From Amaurobius ferox (lineage: Eukaryota > Arthropoda > Arachnida > Araneae > Amaurobiidae), in contig OX578134.1 in the NCBI GenBank assembly GCA_951213105.1, forward strand, positions 142,576,450-142,640,449: DNA of 64,000 nucleotides, read 5' to 3'. Made by a program: the position numbers and the translations under genes. Position 1 is the stretch's first letter; the number at the start of each line of letters is the position of its first letter. The notes under the pieces are model-generated. The model searched no databases and was not told the DNA's origin. It saw only the letters and a program-made list of their open reading frames with translations. This document shows positions 44,760 through 57,994 of this stretch, in pieces.

Positions 44760-47190
44760 AAAGTTCTTAATTATTTTTAAATTGAGAAGTGTTATGGAAA
44801 TTATTTTATTTGCCTTATTCTGCTTAACTCATTAATTAATAATTTTAACTCATTTCATCGGCAATACCTCAAAAAATAACGTATCTTGAAATACGATCTC
44901 CTGCCATCACCAGACACAGGTGTCTTGATGTCAATATAGAACTACTAGAATCAGGAAGGATTTATGTTTTACGCATTTCGATTGGGTATCGATGGCCAAT
45001 ATCATTGAATCTTCACCTGGTTACAAAATAAAAAAAGATGAAATTTCCAGTTTTATACAAGCATCATACTACTCGTCAATAAAAGATACTTTTATGGGTA
45101 ACCGTCTTGTAACACTTGGTCACTTTCTGGTATAGAAATATTAAAGTTATGAGTCTAGATATATAGAGACTAGCTGTATTTTACTAGATGTACTTGCTGT
45201 TCAGGCCACTTTTAACTAATTTACACACTTTTATCGTTAGAGTGGGTAATTTGTTGACTCCATGATTGCAAGTTTATTTACAGAAAGATCTATGCTTTTT
45301 ATTGGTTTATAACATGCGTTTTACTTTATGCAGATGTATTAGTTTACTTTGTTTTATAGACACTAGTTGAGTGATGAGCCAAAGCAAACATATTGTGGCT
45401 TGAGATATGATTTATATTATAATTTTATGTGATTCCATGCGGAGTATGGTATTTAAGTGAACCATGATTTTCGGTTATGGAAAAATTAAACCACTTTAAT
45501 GTTCGTTGCTTTTATTCCTAAAATATATGTATGAAGCTTCAAATTAAATACTATTTTATTTATCTCATGTATAGTTGTGGTGCATTTTGGAAAATTTCTG
45601 CGATGTCTAATGATGGCACTTTAGAACATTCCAAAGTCCAATAAAGGCAATTTAAACGGAGAATATGTTATCACTAATTTTGTATCTCACAAATCGGTTC
45701 TTAACTTTTTTTTACTAATATTACTAAATTAAAATATAAATAATTAAAATACGAACGAAATTGTATTCCATTTTTTTTAATTTTTGCTTGCTACATAAAA
45801 ATAAATCATAAATTACAATGACATATTTAATCAATGTTCAACAATTCTAACGATGGTTAGTTTGCAGTAATCACATTAAAACGGATTTATTGTAATTGTT
45901 TTGAATGATATTATAAATTGTTTAAATAGTAGATTTAAAAATTAGAGAATTAATTTCTATTATAAAATTTTTCTATGTCAATCTTAATATAACTATATAC
46001 AAAATTTATCATTCAATTATATATTACAAGAAAGGAATTAATAGTACAAAATATAAAAAAATGCATCAACAATTTTCTGTACTTGTGCAAAACACTTATC
46101 TGAACTACATGTTTACTGTCGCCGGGTTATTAAGACTTTAACAGGCGTTAATCAAGCACAGACTACTTTAAACTCTTTTCTAACAGAATATGGCATTTTT
46201 GTGCAATTACAATAAGCATAGAAAAATAGATAATTATAATTGTTTTATAATATACGATTGTGCTATAATAATAATAACCAATTGCATATATTGCATATTT
46301 TATAATAAATTATAATTATAATTGATAATTATAATTGTTTTAAATGTTCTTGATGAATTCTGTATTTTTAACGTAGTATTTATTGGGCTCTATGCACATA
46401 TACCATGTATCCCCATGAACATATACCATGTTACAACAAAAATGCACTAATAAAAATGACTAATAATTTCAATTTAGATATAATACTACTTGTATGTGTA
46501 CTTGGTACAATTTTCTTAGTGATGAATAATTAAAAACTATTCTATAAATTTTGCGATTCTAAATATACTGTTAAGGTAAATGATATTATTTTAATTTGAT
46601 AAACCCTCGTAATTACGCCTTATTAATATAATTTTTTTTACCAGCATAAAGGAATAAGAAACAAACCTCAAATTGATAAAAGTCCCAGTAAGTTGATCCT
46701 TATTTAACATGATATATTGCGTATGCAAATGTGATAATACTAATTTATTTGTATGAAAGAAAGAATTGAATTATTTTAGCTCAGCCATTTAACATTTTAA
46801 AATATAAAAGCACATTTGAATTTTGTATTCGTATTCGTAAGCAACAATTAATCTGCATTGGTATTTTCTGTATCATTGGTAAAACATCAATATTATTGTA
46901 TTTATTTAAGCCTTTCAGATATCGCTAAATGTTAGAAATTCAGTTACACTTGTAAGTACACGTAAGATTTAAAATATTTTATGTTCTTTGTGAATTTACT
47001 TATTTTAATACAATAGATTTAATTTCACGGGCTTGCCTACATTATTAACGTTTTCGAGATTATATCAGTTTGAACAATTATCTACTTAAAATAATAAAAA
47101 TCTTCTATCGAAGTATTTCATATACTAAAAACTGAAGCAAAATCAACTGATTAACTTAAAACACAAAGTATTTTCTTTACCAACGAAACT
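44760..47190. other. Unassigned AT-rich DNA
   Basis: Imperfect ATAATTATAATTG repeats occur near 46,225-46,345. No gene is recognised. Upstream exons of the 44.4-kb candidate would be expected to the right of it, but none could be supported. Confidence 0.45.
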
Positions 47191-47194
47191 GGAG

Positions 47195-47330
47195 AATTGT
47201 TTGCTATTTCATTAGTTTGAACCAATTAGAGAATGTTTTGTCGTCATTGTGTATGTAGGCGAGTTAGGAGATGAAAGGGATCAGACACTAATTGAAATTA
47301 AATTTACAGGCTCAGCGTTTCAATCCATAT
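47195..47330 (+). other. Exon-like repeated segment, copy 3
   Basis: Preceded by GCTATTTCATTAG, it reads PIRECFVVIVYVGELGDERD, then QTLIEIKFTGSAFQSI-stop. It aligns in frame with 7,968, 13,660 and 50,215. Confidence 0.4.
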
Positions 47331-47574
47331 AAAGAGGATGCTTCAAATACAGTATTACCATTAGATTTTACTAATGGATTTGACGAACAGAGAAATTAAT
47401 TTCAGGCAAATTACAATCTTCACAATAGATAATTTGAAATTACGAAGTTGTATTGATTGCAATTTTATTGCAATATATTACAAATCACTTACTGTTTAAA
47501 ATTGTGTATTTGAATTGTGTATTTAATTATGTACTAAAATATTAAACATCAAACACATCTAATTACTTTATTTA

Positions 47575-48545
47575 TATATAATAATGTATACGTATTGTGA
47601 CGAGGTCGAAAATTCGAATTCAAGTTTTCGACAGGAGAGCACGTTTAAAGCATCCCTGATCACGAATCGAAAATTTTTGAAGTCATGTCTGTGTATGCGT
47701 GCATGAAAGTATGTGTATGTGTGTGTGTGTGTGTGTCAGTGAGACTGTGGAGACGATAACTGACGAAAGAATGGACCTATTCGAACGAAATTTGGTACAA
47801 AAATAACAATCTGTGAACACTGGAAGCCTATTGTTTTTATACGCAATCAAATGTTCAGAACCCCTTAAATTTTCGAGTGAAATTTTGAAAAAAATTGTCA
47901 AAAAATCCAACGCTTTAATAGATGTATGCAAATAGACATATCTAATGTAATTTTTCATTAGAAAACGATTAACATAAATTTTAGAACGCTAGCATGAACC
48001 GCTCTTGAGATTTTGCAAATTTTTATATAATAAATTAAAAATATAAATAATTATAAATAATTATAAAATATCCAAAAATCGTATAAAATAAAAAAAAATA
48101 TCGCCTATTAAGAAACATGTTCACTTTTCATATGTAATACTATGCGATAAATTTGGTGACATTATTCTCGTGGATCTAGCCCGTTCTATTCATGAAAAAA
48201 TATACTTTGAGTATTACTTTTGTATTTGAACGGCAATAGTCATTTATCTGCTATAAGAATAACTTATTTCTCCGTCCATAACGCTTGGCGAGATTTTGGC
48301 GACAAATTTGGTGGAATCTCGCCAACTAAGCGACTTTTTAAATGTTGCTAAATTAACGAAAAACTCGCCAAATGAATAAAAATGACGCCAAATCAATGGA
48401 AATGACGACTAATTGACGAAAATTCAATATCTTAGAAAGAATCTAAATATCTGCTATAAAAATAATGTATTTTTTTTACTGCAAAAGTAGTAAATTCATT
48501 GCATTATATAAGGAAAGTCATGTGCTGCCCACATCAGATTTTTTT
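47575..48545 (+). mobile_element. Dispersed family A, copy 4
   Basis: Same order as 4,563-5,612: GAAAATTCGAATTCAAGTTT, (GT)n at 47,705-47,735, TTTGGTACAAAAATAACAAT, TTTTGGCGACAAATTTGGTG, CGCCAAATCAATGG, and the end ATATAAGGAAAGTCATGTGC followed by ACATCAGATTTTTTT. The left palindrome is reduced. The minus frame 47683-47958 is incidental. Confidence 0.8.
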
Positions 48546-48549
48546 AAAT

Positions 48550-49500
48550 AGTGGTGCGAAATAAAATTGACTTTAGCATGAGAGGAATGATAATTTTGTG
48601 TTATAGTAAATATATCAAACATTTCAAATATGTTGATTTAAAGCGTTTAGTGTATTTATAATTTGGAATAAGTTCATGTTGTGCAATTTTGGGTATAACT
48701 GCATATAAACCCTCCATTTGCTTCTCAGCGAAATATTTACTTGACTGAATGTTAAATATTAGTATAGTCGTTAATTATATCCTTTTTACAAGTTTAACTC
48801 AACGATTTATTAATAATTCTAACTAACAATCAAGAATTACAAACATGTATTAATTTTATTCTTAGAGTAAGTTTAAATACAGTTACCGGGACGATATATT
48901 ATATACATATTTATTTTTTAATACCAAATATGAGACCAACGTTTTCCAAATTATTGCTTCATTTGCTCGAGCTAGTTAAACGGAAGTTAGCACATAACCT
49001 GCATGTTTTGCAGAGTCCAATTCGACAATAAGATCTTGCAATGTAAAATTTGCATGCATGTAATTTCATAGAAGTTTGAGTTATTATAGATTTTTCGAAT
49101 TCTTTTATCTTTCTCTTTAAGTATATTTACGTATATTGCAAGATATTCCTCAGATTGATAACGATTTAACGTGGAGACTTGATTTGGAGGTATTTTCCTT
49201 GATAGGCTAAGACAGGAATGAATTTTAAAACCATTCTGTTGATATTATAAAGTTTTCTTACCCCACAGGAAGAGTTGCATCTCGTTAAACTATCAAGCGT
49301 CTTCCACTACGTTTAGTATGCTTATTTAAATTGTTAACGATACATCTACTAATAAATCTTGTATGCTTATTTTATTGTATAGGTATGCTCATTTTATTTT
49401 ATATGAGTATTCGAATTATTTCTAACGACACGTCTACATATATTCAGCGTGTAGAGTATGTTAATGAATCTCTAAATGTGTTGTCCCACAATATCTAAAA
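48550..49500. other. Unassigned AT-rich DNA
   Basis: No gene or repeat copy recognised. Confidence 0.5.
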
Positions 49501-49504
49501 TTAT

Positions 49505-49550
49505 TCATTCGCAAGGAAAGCCATGTGTTAGAGATATCAGCTTTTTTGCT
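49505..49550 (+). mobile_element. Solo right end of family A
   Basis: AAGGAAAGCCATGTGTTAGA and then ATCAGCTTTTTT match the terminal 40 bp of family A without the body. The rest of the copy is absent. Confidence 0.4.
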
Positions 49551-49574
49551 TTCAAAATATGCATGCACTTATAC

Positions 49575-49690
49575 GTAGCTAAACAGTAACTGAACGATAA
49601 AGCATCGGCTGACCAGTTCGAAGATCCAGGGTTCAATTCTTGGTTGGGGAAGCAAGTTACTTTACATACCTTTAGAAATTTGAATTACTG
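49575..49690 (+). mobile_element. tRNA-derived SINE-like fragment, family D copy 3
   Basis: AAAGCATCGGCTGACCAGTT, GGGTTCAATTCTTGGTTGGG and GAAGCAAG follow the order at 3,455 and 4,285. The B box (GGTTCAATTC) is the best preserved of the three. Confidence 0.6.
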
Positions 49691-49787
49691 TATGAATTTG
49701 TTTGCATTATGTTTTATGATTCAGTTAATTTGGTTACAACTGGAATAAATAATAATTTTAAAATGTATAACGTGTTTGTGTCTTTCA

Positions 49788-49930
49788 AGACCCACCATAT
49801 ATCCCTCTGTGAGCAGCAGAGCCGAATCTTTACTTATAGTACCAACAGAGGAACAGAACATTACGTATACATGTCAGAATCTGATCTCCGATTCTCCGAC
49901 TAAATCTTCAGTTGTAGAACCAATATTTAA
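49788..49930 (+). other. Exon-like segment resembling the C-terminal part of an Ig domain
   Basis: After GTTTGTGTCTTTCAAG (acceptor-like), one frame reads PTIYPSVSSRAESLLIV, then TEEQNITYTCQNLISDSP and KSSVVEPIF. The L-x-I...YTC spacing and the following SDSPTKSS strand are typical of the F and G strands of an Ig domain. An overlapping second frame is also open, so frame choice rests on this resemblance alone. No partner exon with the B-strand Cys or the Trp was found. Confidence 0.27.
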
Positions 49931-50214
49931 TTTGTATTTTACCCATTTAACTGCATTTATGATTAAAAAAATACTCCCGCTTTCGTGATTATATAATTAC
50001 ATTTCAAGAAGATAATAAATATTATATTTTCCTAACATCATTAAATATTGATTTTAAATAGGAATTCTTTATTTTCTTAGTCCAAATAAATCGGTGTTTA
50101 GCCAAATCAAATAATAGAATGAAATAGATTGTCTATTAAAACTTATCAAACACACATAGTTTGAAACAAGAAGGATTTACTTTAGTAACAGAAATAAAGA
50201 AATTGTAACTATTT

Positions 50215-50330
50215 TATCACAGTTTAAACACATTAGGGAAAGGTTTGTCGTTATTTTGTATTCAAATACAGTAGCAGAAGAAAGGGATCAGATACGAAAT
50301 TATGCTGGATGACTAGAACTAATTACCTGA
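50215..50330 (+). other. Exon-like repeated segment, copy 4
   Basis: TTTTATCACAG precedes HIRERFVVILYSNTVAEERD, then QIRNYAG-stop. It is nearest to copies 2 and 3, and AGAAAGGGATCAG is shared with copy 3. Confidence 0.4.
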
Positions 50331-50393
50331 TATTGCCTTACATTTGAGCACAATTTAAAATTGCTTCGATTAGAGAATTGCACGATTTCACGA

Positions 50394-50657
50394 ATGAAAT
50401 TGTACGCGCTCTCCATAAAAACAAAAACTATAAGAATCACAATTGACCATATATTCAACACTCTGATCAGGAAAAAAGCGATAAGGCGATTCCAACGAAA
50501 TCCTTATGCACCCCATGTCAACCCATCCCCAAATATACCCTCCCCTATGAGAAAATCAGTGGTTCCTTACCTGGCACGTTTAGATCTCGGATGGGATCCA
50601 AAAACTTGCGACAGTCTACGGAATTCATTCAAAGAATCAATAACGCGCCTCGGATAA
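50394..50657 (+). CDS. Hypothetical 87-residue ORF
   Basis: Starts ATG and ends TAA. It reads basic residues followed by a Pro-rich stretch (NPYAPHVNPSPNIPSPMRKS) and GWDPKTCDSLRNSFKES. Richer in GC than its surroundings. No family recognised. It lies about 60 bp after exon-like copy 4 and could belong to the same unit. Confidence 0.28.
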   Translation: MKLYALSIKTKTIRITIDHIFNTLIRKKAIRRFQRNPYAPHVNPSPNIPSPMRKSVVPYLARLDLGWDPKTCDSLRNSFKESITRLG

Positions 50658-50699
50658 AAACATTTGCAATTAATCAACGGATGGGTTTATGAAATTACA

Positions 50700-52635
50700 T
50701 TTTTCTAGAGTGATCTGTGTTCTTTTAAGTAGTTGCTGAAAAAATGAACGATGGGCGACAAGTCAATTTTTGTATATCGTAATATAAAAAATTGAGAGGT
50801 TAAAAACACACGATAAATATATATTTTTTAAAAAATTCACTAAAAATCGTCTAATAATCGTATGAATTTCATTCACAGCTTGTTTGAAATGGAATGTTTT
50901 AACTTTTCTTTTGTTTCTAAGGTAGAAACGCTGTGATAATATTTTACGTACTTATGGAATCGATTTTTATGAGTATCACCCAATATCGCCGTTGCTTAAA
51001 CATGCAATAACTAAAAAACTAATTCGAAATTTTGAAAAATAACACCGGAGGCATACATTCTGGTCCCGAAATACATGTGTACCAAATTACATGTTCCTAC
51101 GACTCTTAGATTTCCTGATACAAACTTTACGCGCTCTCGCGAGCGCACATACACACATTCACACACACACACTCACACACACACACATCTTCGTTTATTA
51201 CGTGAGGTATATTCAGAAACTCTTCCATATTAAATAAAAAATATATATCATGTAATATAAATCAGTATATCATATATATTGATATTAGTAATGGGTACAA
51301 TTAAAAAATATTTTACACAAAAACAATATTTATAATTAAATAACACAACACTGTAATTTTTATTTATGAATGATCATTTTTGTTGGTTACACAAAACCTA
51401 TATTTATGAGATTATACCATTTGCATGTCTTAAATAAATAATATGTGATTAGTAAAATTTTTACTTCTTAACTAGGAAAGCAGCTGTCGCACTTCCACCT
51501 ACGCGATCAACGGATTTGTATAATTGCCAAAAAAAAATAAAACTACATAGCTATAAAACAATTTTCGTTTTCTAAATTGTACTTTCGATCTTACTAACTT
51601 TTTACTTTTCATAGTATTACGTAATTGGCATGCATCTAAGGCATACTATGCTTTTTCTAAAATGATTTACCTAAAAATAACCTTTAGTGAACCTTCAGAA
51701 AAATTACATAACTAAAATGTATTTAATATTTTTAAAAATTCACCGCGAAGTATGACATTGTGATGTATTCGCAGTTAACCATTGCGGCTTTCCAATACGC
51801 ATCTAACAAACAAATAAACAGTCACGCACTTTTATTATTATAGATTATAGCATACTGTATTACTTTTATCATAAAATCTTTTTAACTAAAATGCCATTGG
51901 ATTAAAAATGATGTGAATTTAAGGTTTTAGTTATTCTCTAAATTACGAAGAGAAAAGTATTCCCATTTGCATCCTGAGTGGAATGGTAATTTTTTAATCA
52001 ATAGTCACTTCTAAAAGGACGTATTGCAATGGATCACTTATTCGGAGAACAATACATATGTTGCGACCAGAGAGAGTTTGGCATCGTTTTAAACAATGTG
52101 AAGAGAATGAATAGGTGGATAAAAGTCAATCCACTTGATACCGATTTTTTTTAGTCAATTTATCGTTTAAGTTGCAACTATTATTATACTTATTGTTACC
52201 TGGATAGAAAAAAACACGCTGTTTCTAAATACTTAAATTTATGGTTGATATTTTTATAACATAAAAAAGGGTTTTTCAAACTTCTTATATCTACACAGGA
52301 ATCTTTAATAGGATAGATATATCCTATTAAAGATATATCTACACTTATATCTTAACTTTATTGGTATTCGACTTTTCGAATATAAGCTTTGGGTAGTAGC
52401 CATCGATTTATTGATAAGATAAAATGACAAAAGTACTTAGATTGAACAAGAAATTGCTTGATAAAATGTTTGATGTATTTAACGCGTGGTTTTCCCACAC
52501 ACAATAATACATTTCAAAATTCTAAGACACCGGTGGGGACCCTGCGGACTTACGAATGCTACATACGAAATTCTGGCAATCGCGTATGGCTTTGTCTCAG
52601 AATATTCCTTAGTTTCTATATATAGAATTTGCATT
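50700..52635. other. Unassigned, with small repeats
   Basis: (CA)n and (CTCA)-type repeats lie at 51,150-51,188. A 13-bp-arm palindrome (TCTTTAATAGGAT and its reverse complement) lies at 52,302-52,337. No gene recognised. Confidence 0.5.
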
Positions 52636-52640
52636 TTTCA

Positions 52641-52697
52641 CTTATATTTTGCAGTTTATATTTTGCAGTTTATATTTTGAGTTTATATTTTGCAGTA
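52641..52697. repeat. 14-bp tandem repeat, four copies
   Basis: TTTATATTTTGCAG is repeated four times, one copy lacking a base. Confidence 0.9.
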
Positions 52698-52824
52698 TAG
52701 ATAATAAAATATATTATTTGCGGTTTTATTGGAGGACTGTTTACTTCAATGTGATCTTCAAACGTAGAAATATCCCCAACTTCACTGAAAACAAATATCA
52801 CAGCTTTCTTGGTTTGAACGGTTG

Positions 52825-52872
52825 CCTTACACCTTTCTGGTAGGTCGGACAGTCTGGGTCTCAACAACATTG
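52825..52872 (-). mobile_element. Tiny retroposon family, reverse-orientation copy
   Basis: CCTTACACCTTTCTGGTAGG, TCGGACAGTCTGGGTCTCAA and a short CAACAA tail are the reverse complement of the 38,587 insertion. No clear target-site duplication was found. Confidence 0.65.
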
Positions 52873-52874
52873 TT

Positions 52875-55780
52875 TTACTGGAAAATACACCTTTTAATTG
52901 TAACTGACGCACTTGGTGCAATTACACCACTACTCTTAACCGTTTTCGGTTAATTGTTTTAACCCTGAAATGACCATGTGAAGGGCTCAAATTTCTACTT
53001 AGCGCCCCAAATCCATCGCTTATTCCCAAAATTATGTGCTGCTTTTCATGGTTTCAAGGCACGTGTTGTTCAGATCACAGTTGGACCCCGCCCACTTTAC
53101 ACTCCTCCCCTTTACTTTCTCGAGAAAAAATGTCTTTCCTCTATTCCGAATAATGAGACTCGAGTGAATCTATAGTCATTCTGTCTGAATTGGGATTCCT
53201 CACAATTCATATTTAGGAGCAACCTCGATTTTTCAAATTATTTCTTTTCATATAACTTATCCTTTGTTATGATTACCCACCTGCCTCCCTAGATTGGACT
53301 GAAAAGGTAACTTATGTTTGTCCTGTGTACTCTGTAATTAGTTTTATCCTATGATCTTGAAACACTTAATAATTGGCTGGAGCATGTGCAGACAGCCTTT
53401 TTCTTCATGCTGTTAATGTTGGCACCGTGCCAAGTACTTTGCAGATAGCTTTTAGCTAAAGTTGACTTCTAATGTTTTATCTCACCGCATGCCACTGCCA
53501 AATTTCATAGGCATCGCATGATTATTTGGATAAATAATACAATTATCACTAGAAAATTTCTAATATCTAACGATATGTATTTAATGAACGATAATGCTAT
53601 TTCATATAAGGTGGTAAGTAGCGTAAGATTCTGTAAATATTTCGTTCATTATCTAGTAAATGGATGGATATTCTAGTCTTTAACGTGAGGATTTTTATAC
53701 AGCGAATGGCGTGTACAGGTTATTCCAGTGTTATCATATAAATTCGAAGAATTTGTGAAGATCTGTTTAAATAAAGTGGTAAGTAAGCGTTGTTTAATAT
53801 TGCATTTTCTCGTTTGTTAGAATATTTCACAATCTGTTTTCACTGAAAGTGGATTTGCATATTTTGAAAGTATGTGAAATGACAATCTTATGATCTGACC
53901 AGCCATTTTAGCTATCAGTGACATTTCGTTAGGTGACGCAGATAAGGCAGCTCTTCACCCTGAATCACCTGACGTTATCGGTTGAATGGGTTACTACTAT
54001 TATTTGGTGATTTTTTCAAACTCGTTGGGCCATATGTAGATATTATTTGACAACACTTGTGCCAATATCGCGATGTGTTTATATGATGTTCGTTGACGAG
54101 GAGCAGGAGAGAATCCCGCACTGAATCTGCTTTACCCATTAATGAAATCAAGAGTCACCATTGTTTGACAAGTCAGAGGAGGGGGTATATTCTTACTGTT
54201 ATTGGTGTAATATGCTACCTCAGACAAAACATCATTAGTGTGACGGACTGTTTTAATTACACGAATACTGGCGGACACTTTTTGTGTTCTAATATTAGGT
54301 TTTAGCTTTTAAAATATCGTGAATACTACAATATTCATTAAATGTATACATAAATCAAAATTACTAATATTTATGAGAGATTGTGGCTTCTATGACAAGC
54401 GAGTGTCTAAATGTGACATAGCGTATTACTTGCAAAGAATGACCGCGCAAAGATTGTGTAAATGGTTGTGATTACTGTAACAAGTGTAATGAAAGAATAT
54501 CAATGCTTTACAATATAATTTTATTAAAAATTGTTTTAAAAAGACTGTTGACAAACTGAAGCTATGAAGTTAAAACAAAATGTATTTATCCGCAATTCCG
54601 AAAAATATCAATGTAAGCTGTGTTTTCCAATTGTTAATACGAAAAATAAATCAAATATTTTGTATTGAACTTCATATATAGTATTTTTCATATTCCTCAC
54701 AGTACTTGCATCTTTACCCAATACAGGTAGCACATTACCAAGGTATAGTTGTAAGATGTCAGTTTTACAAAGGTATATATATAATCAATTGCAACTTTTT
54801 GCGGTAATTTTAAGGGTGGTAATCTTTAACTCTCCTACGTGAAAATTTTAATATTATCTTTAAAAACTCCGAAGAATAGTGATTATTGGTTAGCTCATAA
54901 ACCTATAATATGTCTTAACTGCGCCATCTAACCCTGACTTACATTATTTTAATCCTAAGAAGATATCATTGTGGCTGTGATTTGACTGTGAAAACTAAGG
55001 TACGAGACAAGTTCTGTTCAAAAATTTACCGTACACTGTTGAAGGCTTTGATGAGCAGCTTCTACACAAATCATCAAATGGCTTGTTGACCCCCAAGTAT
55101 TACAAAATCTAAGTAGAATATTGCTTTTTACATTTTCTGACAGTTGGATGTAAAGGGATTAGAGATTATTAATTTGGTTTATTTTTCTTATTATTTTTTT
55201 ATCCAAATTCTTTCTGTTAAATAGGGTGACTACAATCATAAATTTACGGAAAATATGTTTAAAATTAACAGTAAATAATCAATAAGGAAAAAATTACTAA
55301 ATTCAAATTGTACGGAACCTTTATAATTATTCAAAAATTCGCAAATGTCGTATATGTTGATTTTTTCATAAAAAGGGTGATATATAATAAAAATGCCACA
55401 TAAAATCGGATAAATCAGTTTTAAGTTGAAGATTTTGTATATTGAGTGGCTTTTAAAACAATTGTTAAAGCTAAAATTTCAGAATTCAAACTTTTCAGAT
55501 TTTATAGTTTTCAAATGACAAGTAAAAATTTTCATTTTCTCAAAATATATCAATATTTATGAAAATTCAGCACCAAATGTTTGTAATTAAAGCAGTTAAC
55601 ATTTAATATGGTGATTATCATGTAGATTCCTTTATAGTGAAAATTACACATTTTGTTATCCTCGTGGTGGGTCAAAAGCTTGCAAGTTTCTTTTTTTTTC
55701 TCAAAAGATGATGCTGACAAGGTCAATTCGATATCTAGAATGTTCTGACTACTCCAAGTGTGCTGAAAATAAATCTATAA
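52875..55780. other. Unassigned DNA
   Basis: Mixed composition. GC-richer patches lie at 52,995-53,110 and 54,080-54,190, with short frames (52978-53175, 54093-54305) lacking recognisable domains. No repeat copy identified. Confidence 0.45.
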
Positions 55781-55789
55781 AAATACTGA

Positions 55790-57480
55790 CATCCGATAAA
55801 AAATAAACTTGTAAAACAGAGCAAATTTCTTCATTTTTAAAAAACATGCCAGCCATAAAATTATTGAGATGAAAAACTGTTGACAAGTTTATTAAACTTA
55901 ATGAGGTATACAGAGGAAAATTATTGGATGCATTTCATTAAACTTGGTGAATTTATATGATTGATCCAAAAATGTTTCCTGCTTGAATAAATTGGATGAG
56001 TTGAAAATTGTTGAGGTGATAAAACTTGAAATTCGTGTATATTATATCTATATATATCTTAAATAATAAAAGGCAATGTCTCGCTGTGTGTCTGTTTGTC
56101 TTATACACTATAGGCTCAGCGACCGCGTGTCGCAGAGCTACGAAATTTGGCAATCTTTGGGAAGGTGACACGTGAAAACCGATTTTTAAAAATTGAATTA
56201 TTTTTTCTATTTAATGTTTTCTGCGATTTCGACCGTATTTTCCCTTTTTTCCCCTTTTTTCTTCACCATCCAGTCGATGTAGGAAAAAACAAATCACACG
56301 ACCTGAAAGAGCAGACAATTGCGAGTAAAAATATATCAGTTTCAAATCTCAATTACAACTTCTTATATTTTTTAAAGATTTTGAAACAAAAGTCACTTTC
56401 GACTCAAAGAAACGAACTTTCGTTTTTAAATCCTCGCGTCGGGAAAAGTACCGACAATTTCGACAAATAATTTACATTTTTAGAAAGCTCAAAAATCAGG
56501 AATTCTTACAAGCCCAATCTGGTCAAGAAATAATTAAAAATAGCCGCCCGATCCGGATTTTGAAGAAGTAATGACTTTAAATTTCTCGGCGAAACCGCTA
56601 AAGCTGTTTCGATTTCTCACCCACATGCGCGCGCAGTTGGCATGCATCGGGTTAGAATATTAAGTTATATTTTAAATGTTGGACTTTAGAGCTTAGCATA
56701 TAGTCATTATAAAATTTAAATAATTGAATTAAGGTGGGTTGAATTGTAGTGCTGTATTGTATGCATCGGGTGGTGGTAGCAGTATACAGAGTGAAATTAT
56801 ATTTATTAGAAAATTACGTTATATTTTACGTTATATGATCATTATAAAATTTAAATGATTGTATATATAATAAATATGGTCATTATAAAATTTAAATGAT
56901 TGTATATACTATAATAAATATGGTCATTATAAAATTTAAATGATTGGATTATAGTGTATTAAATTGTGGTGATGTATTGTATACATCGGGTGGTGGTAAC
57001 AGTATACATAGTGAAATTATTATATTTATATGAAATTATTATATTTATATGAAATTATTATATTTATATGAAATTTTTATATTTATTAGAAAATTATGTT
57101 ATATTTTAAATGATGGAATTAAGAGCTTAGCATATGGTCATTATAAAATTTAAATGATTAAATTATGGTTTTAACGTCATTAAACTAAAACAAACTTTGT
57201 TAACTTCACGGGATTATGGCGCCAGCGAGTTTGCCTCGGTCAGAATTTTCAAGGGTAGCGAACAGGCTGGTCGCCGAAGGCGGCTAGTCTTTAATAAGAA
57301 AATTTACCAAGTTTATTGCGAAATTCATCCAATAATTTTCCTCTATATACTTTTCACTTATGAAGCTTGATAAACTTTACAATCGTTTTTCATCTCAATC
57401 AGTTACATGACTGATACTTTTCGCAAAGTTGAAGAACTTTTAGAGGAAATTTTACCACTTTGTTTTTTTATCGGATTATT
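55790..57480. repeat. Inverted-repeat pair whose interior holds a Helitron-like element
   Basis: The left arm (about 55,790-55,955) and right arm (about 57,300-57,480) are diverged reverse complements. Shared pieces are ATCCGATAAAAAA, TTGAGATGAAAAAC, AGTTTAT, AGAGGAAAATTATTGGATG and AAACTTGGTRAATT. About 100 bp of spacer remain on the left. The Helitron-like element occupies nearly all the rest, with the right arm starting about 10 bp after it. Confidence 0.68.
56047..57287 (+). mobile_element. Non-autonomous Helitron-like element 2
   Basis: The 5' end TCTATATATATCTTAAATAA, then AAAAGGCAATGTC, is preceded by A. The 3' end is CTAG followed by T (57,284-57,288), with a CGCC-GAA-GGCG hairpin just before it. 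This is the classic TC...CTRR form inserted between A and T. The interior contains degenerate tandem units marked by GGTCATTATAAAATTTAAAT (about 56,710, 56,878, 56,922, 57,136). A second marker, GTATNCATCGGGTGGTGGTA, lies at about 56,760 and 56,982. The 107-codon frame at 56147-56470 has no helicase or Rep motif and is not supported as a gene. Confidence 0.78.
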
Positions 57481-57559
57481 GTTTTCTAATTTTTTATCAA
57501 TAAAGATGAGGCAGTATATATCTAAAGTCAAATGTATACTTTCATCCATATTTTATTCT

Positions 57560-57990
57560 ATATAATATCCACTGTAGCTGCAGTAAAAATGCATTCAGGC
57601 ACACAATAATGGAAAAATATCGAAGCAAAATATCTAAGTCAACAACAATCTCAGAACAGATTTAAAACATTTCCTAAATGACTACGAGTAAAGATTTGTG
57701 TTACCTAAAGGCTAATACCCAGTATAATAATGCCAGGAATCCCTGCTCTGAATTGGAACATTATCTCTTATATAATCTTCTTTGTGTGATCTAACAAAAA
57801 TAAAATAAACAATCTCTGTAATACTGCAGATCAATTTCTGGTTACAGACGTTAGTTGCTTGCAAATGAAAAACGTGAATCGTGTTCTGTTTGAAATGAGT
57901 TGTGAGACCAGAGTAAAATATTAACCTCTTTCGTTTCAAATGTTTTTACCATTTTCTTTTTAACATTTAATGCTGGACCGCTTTCACTGT
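57560..57990. repeat. Left copy of a diverged local duplication
   Basis: It aligns with 58,920-59,350: ATATCCACT, TTTGTGTTACCTAAAGGCTAA, TGCAGATCAATT, GTTGCTTGCANATGA, and TTTGAAAT. Offset is about 1.37 kb. A minus-strand frame (57939-57712) keeps about 40 codons aligned without indels against the other copy (HLQATNVCNQKLICSITEI versus HLQAPNVPNHELICCITDI), but the second copy is not open to the same end. Confidence 0.6.
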
Positions 57991-57994
57991 AAGT

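Noticed and set aside
56147..56470. 107-codon ORF as a Helitron protein
   Set aside because: No Rep or helicase motif; the element is too short to be autonomous.
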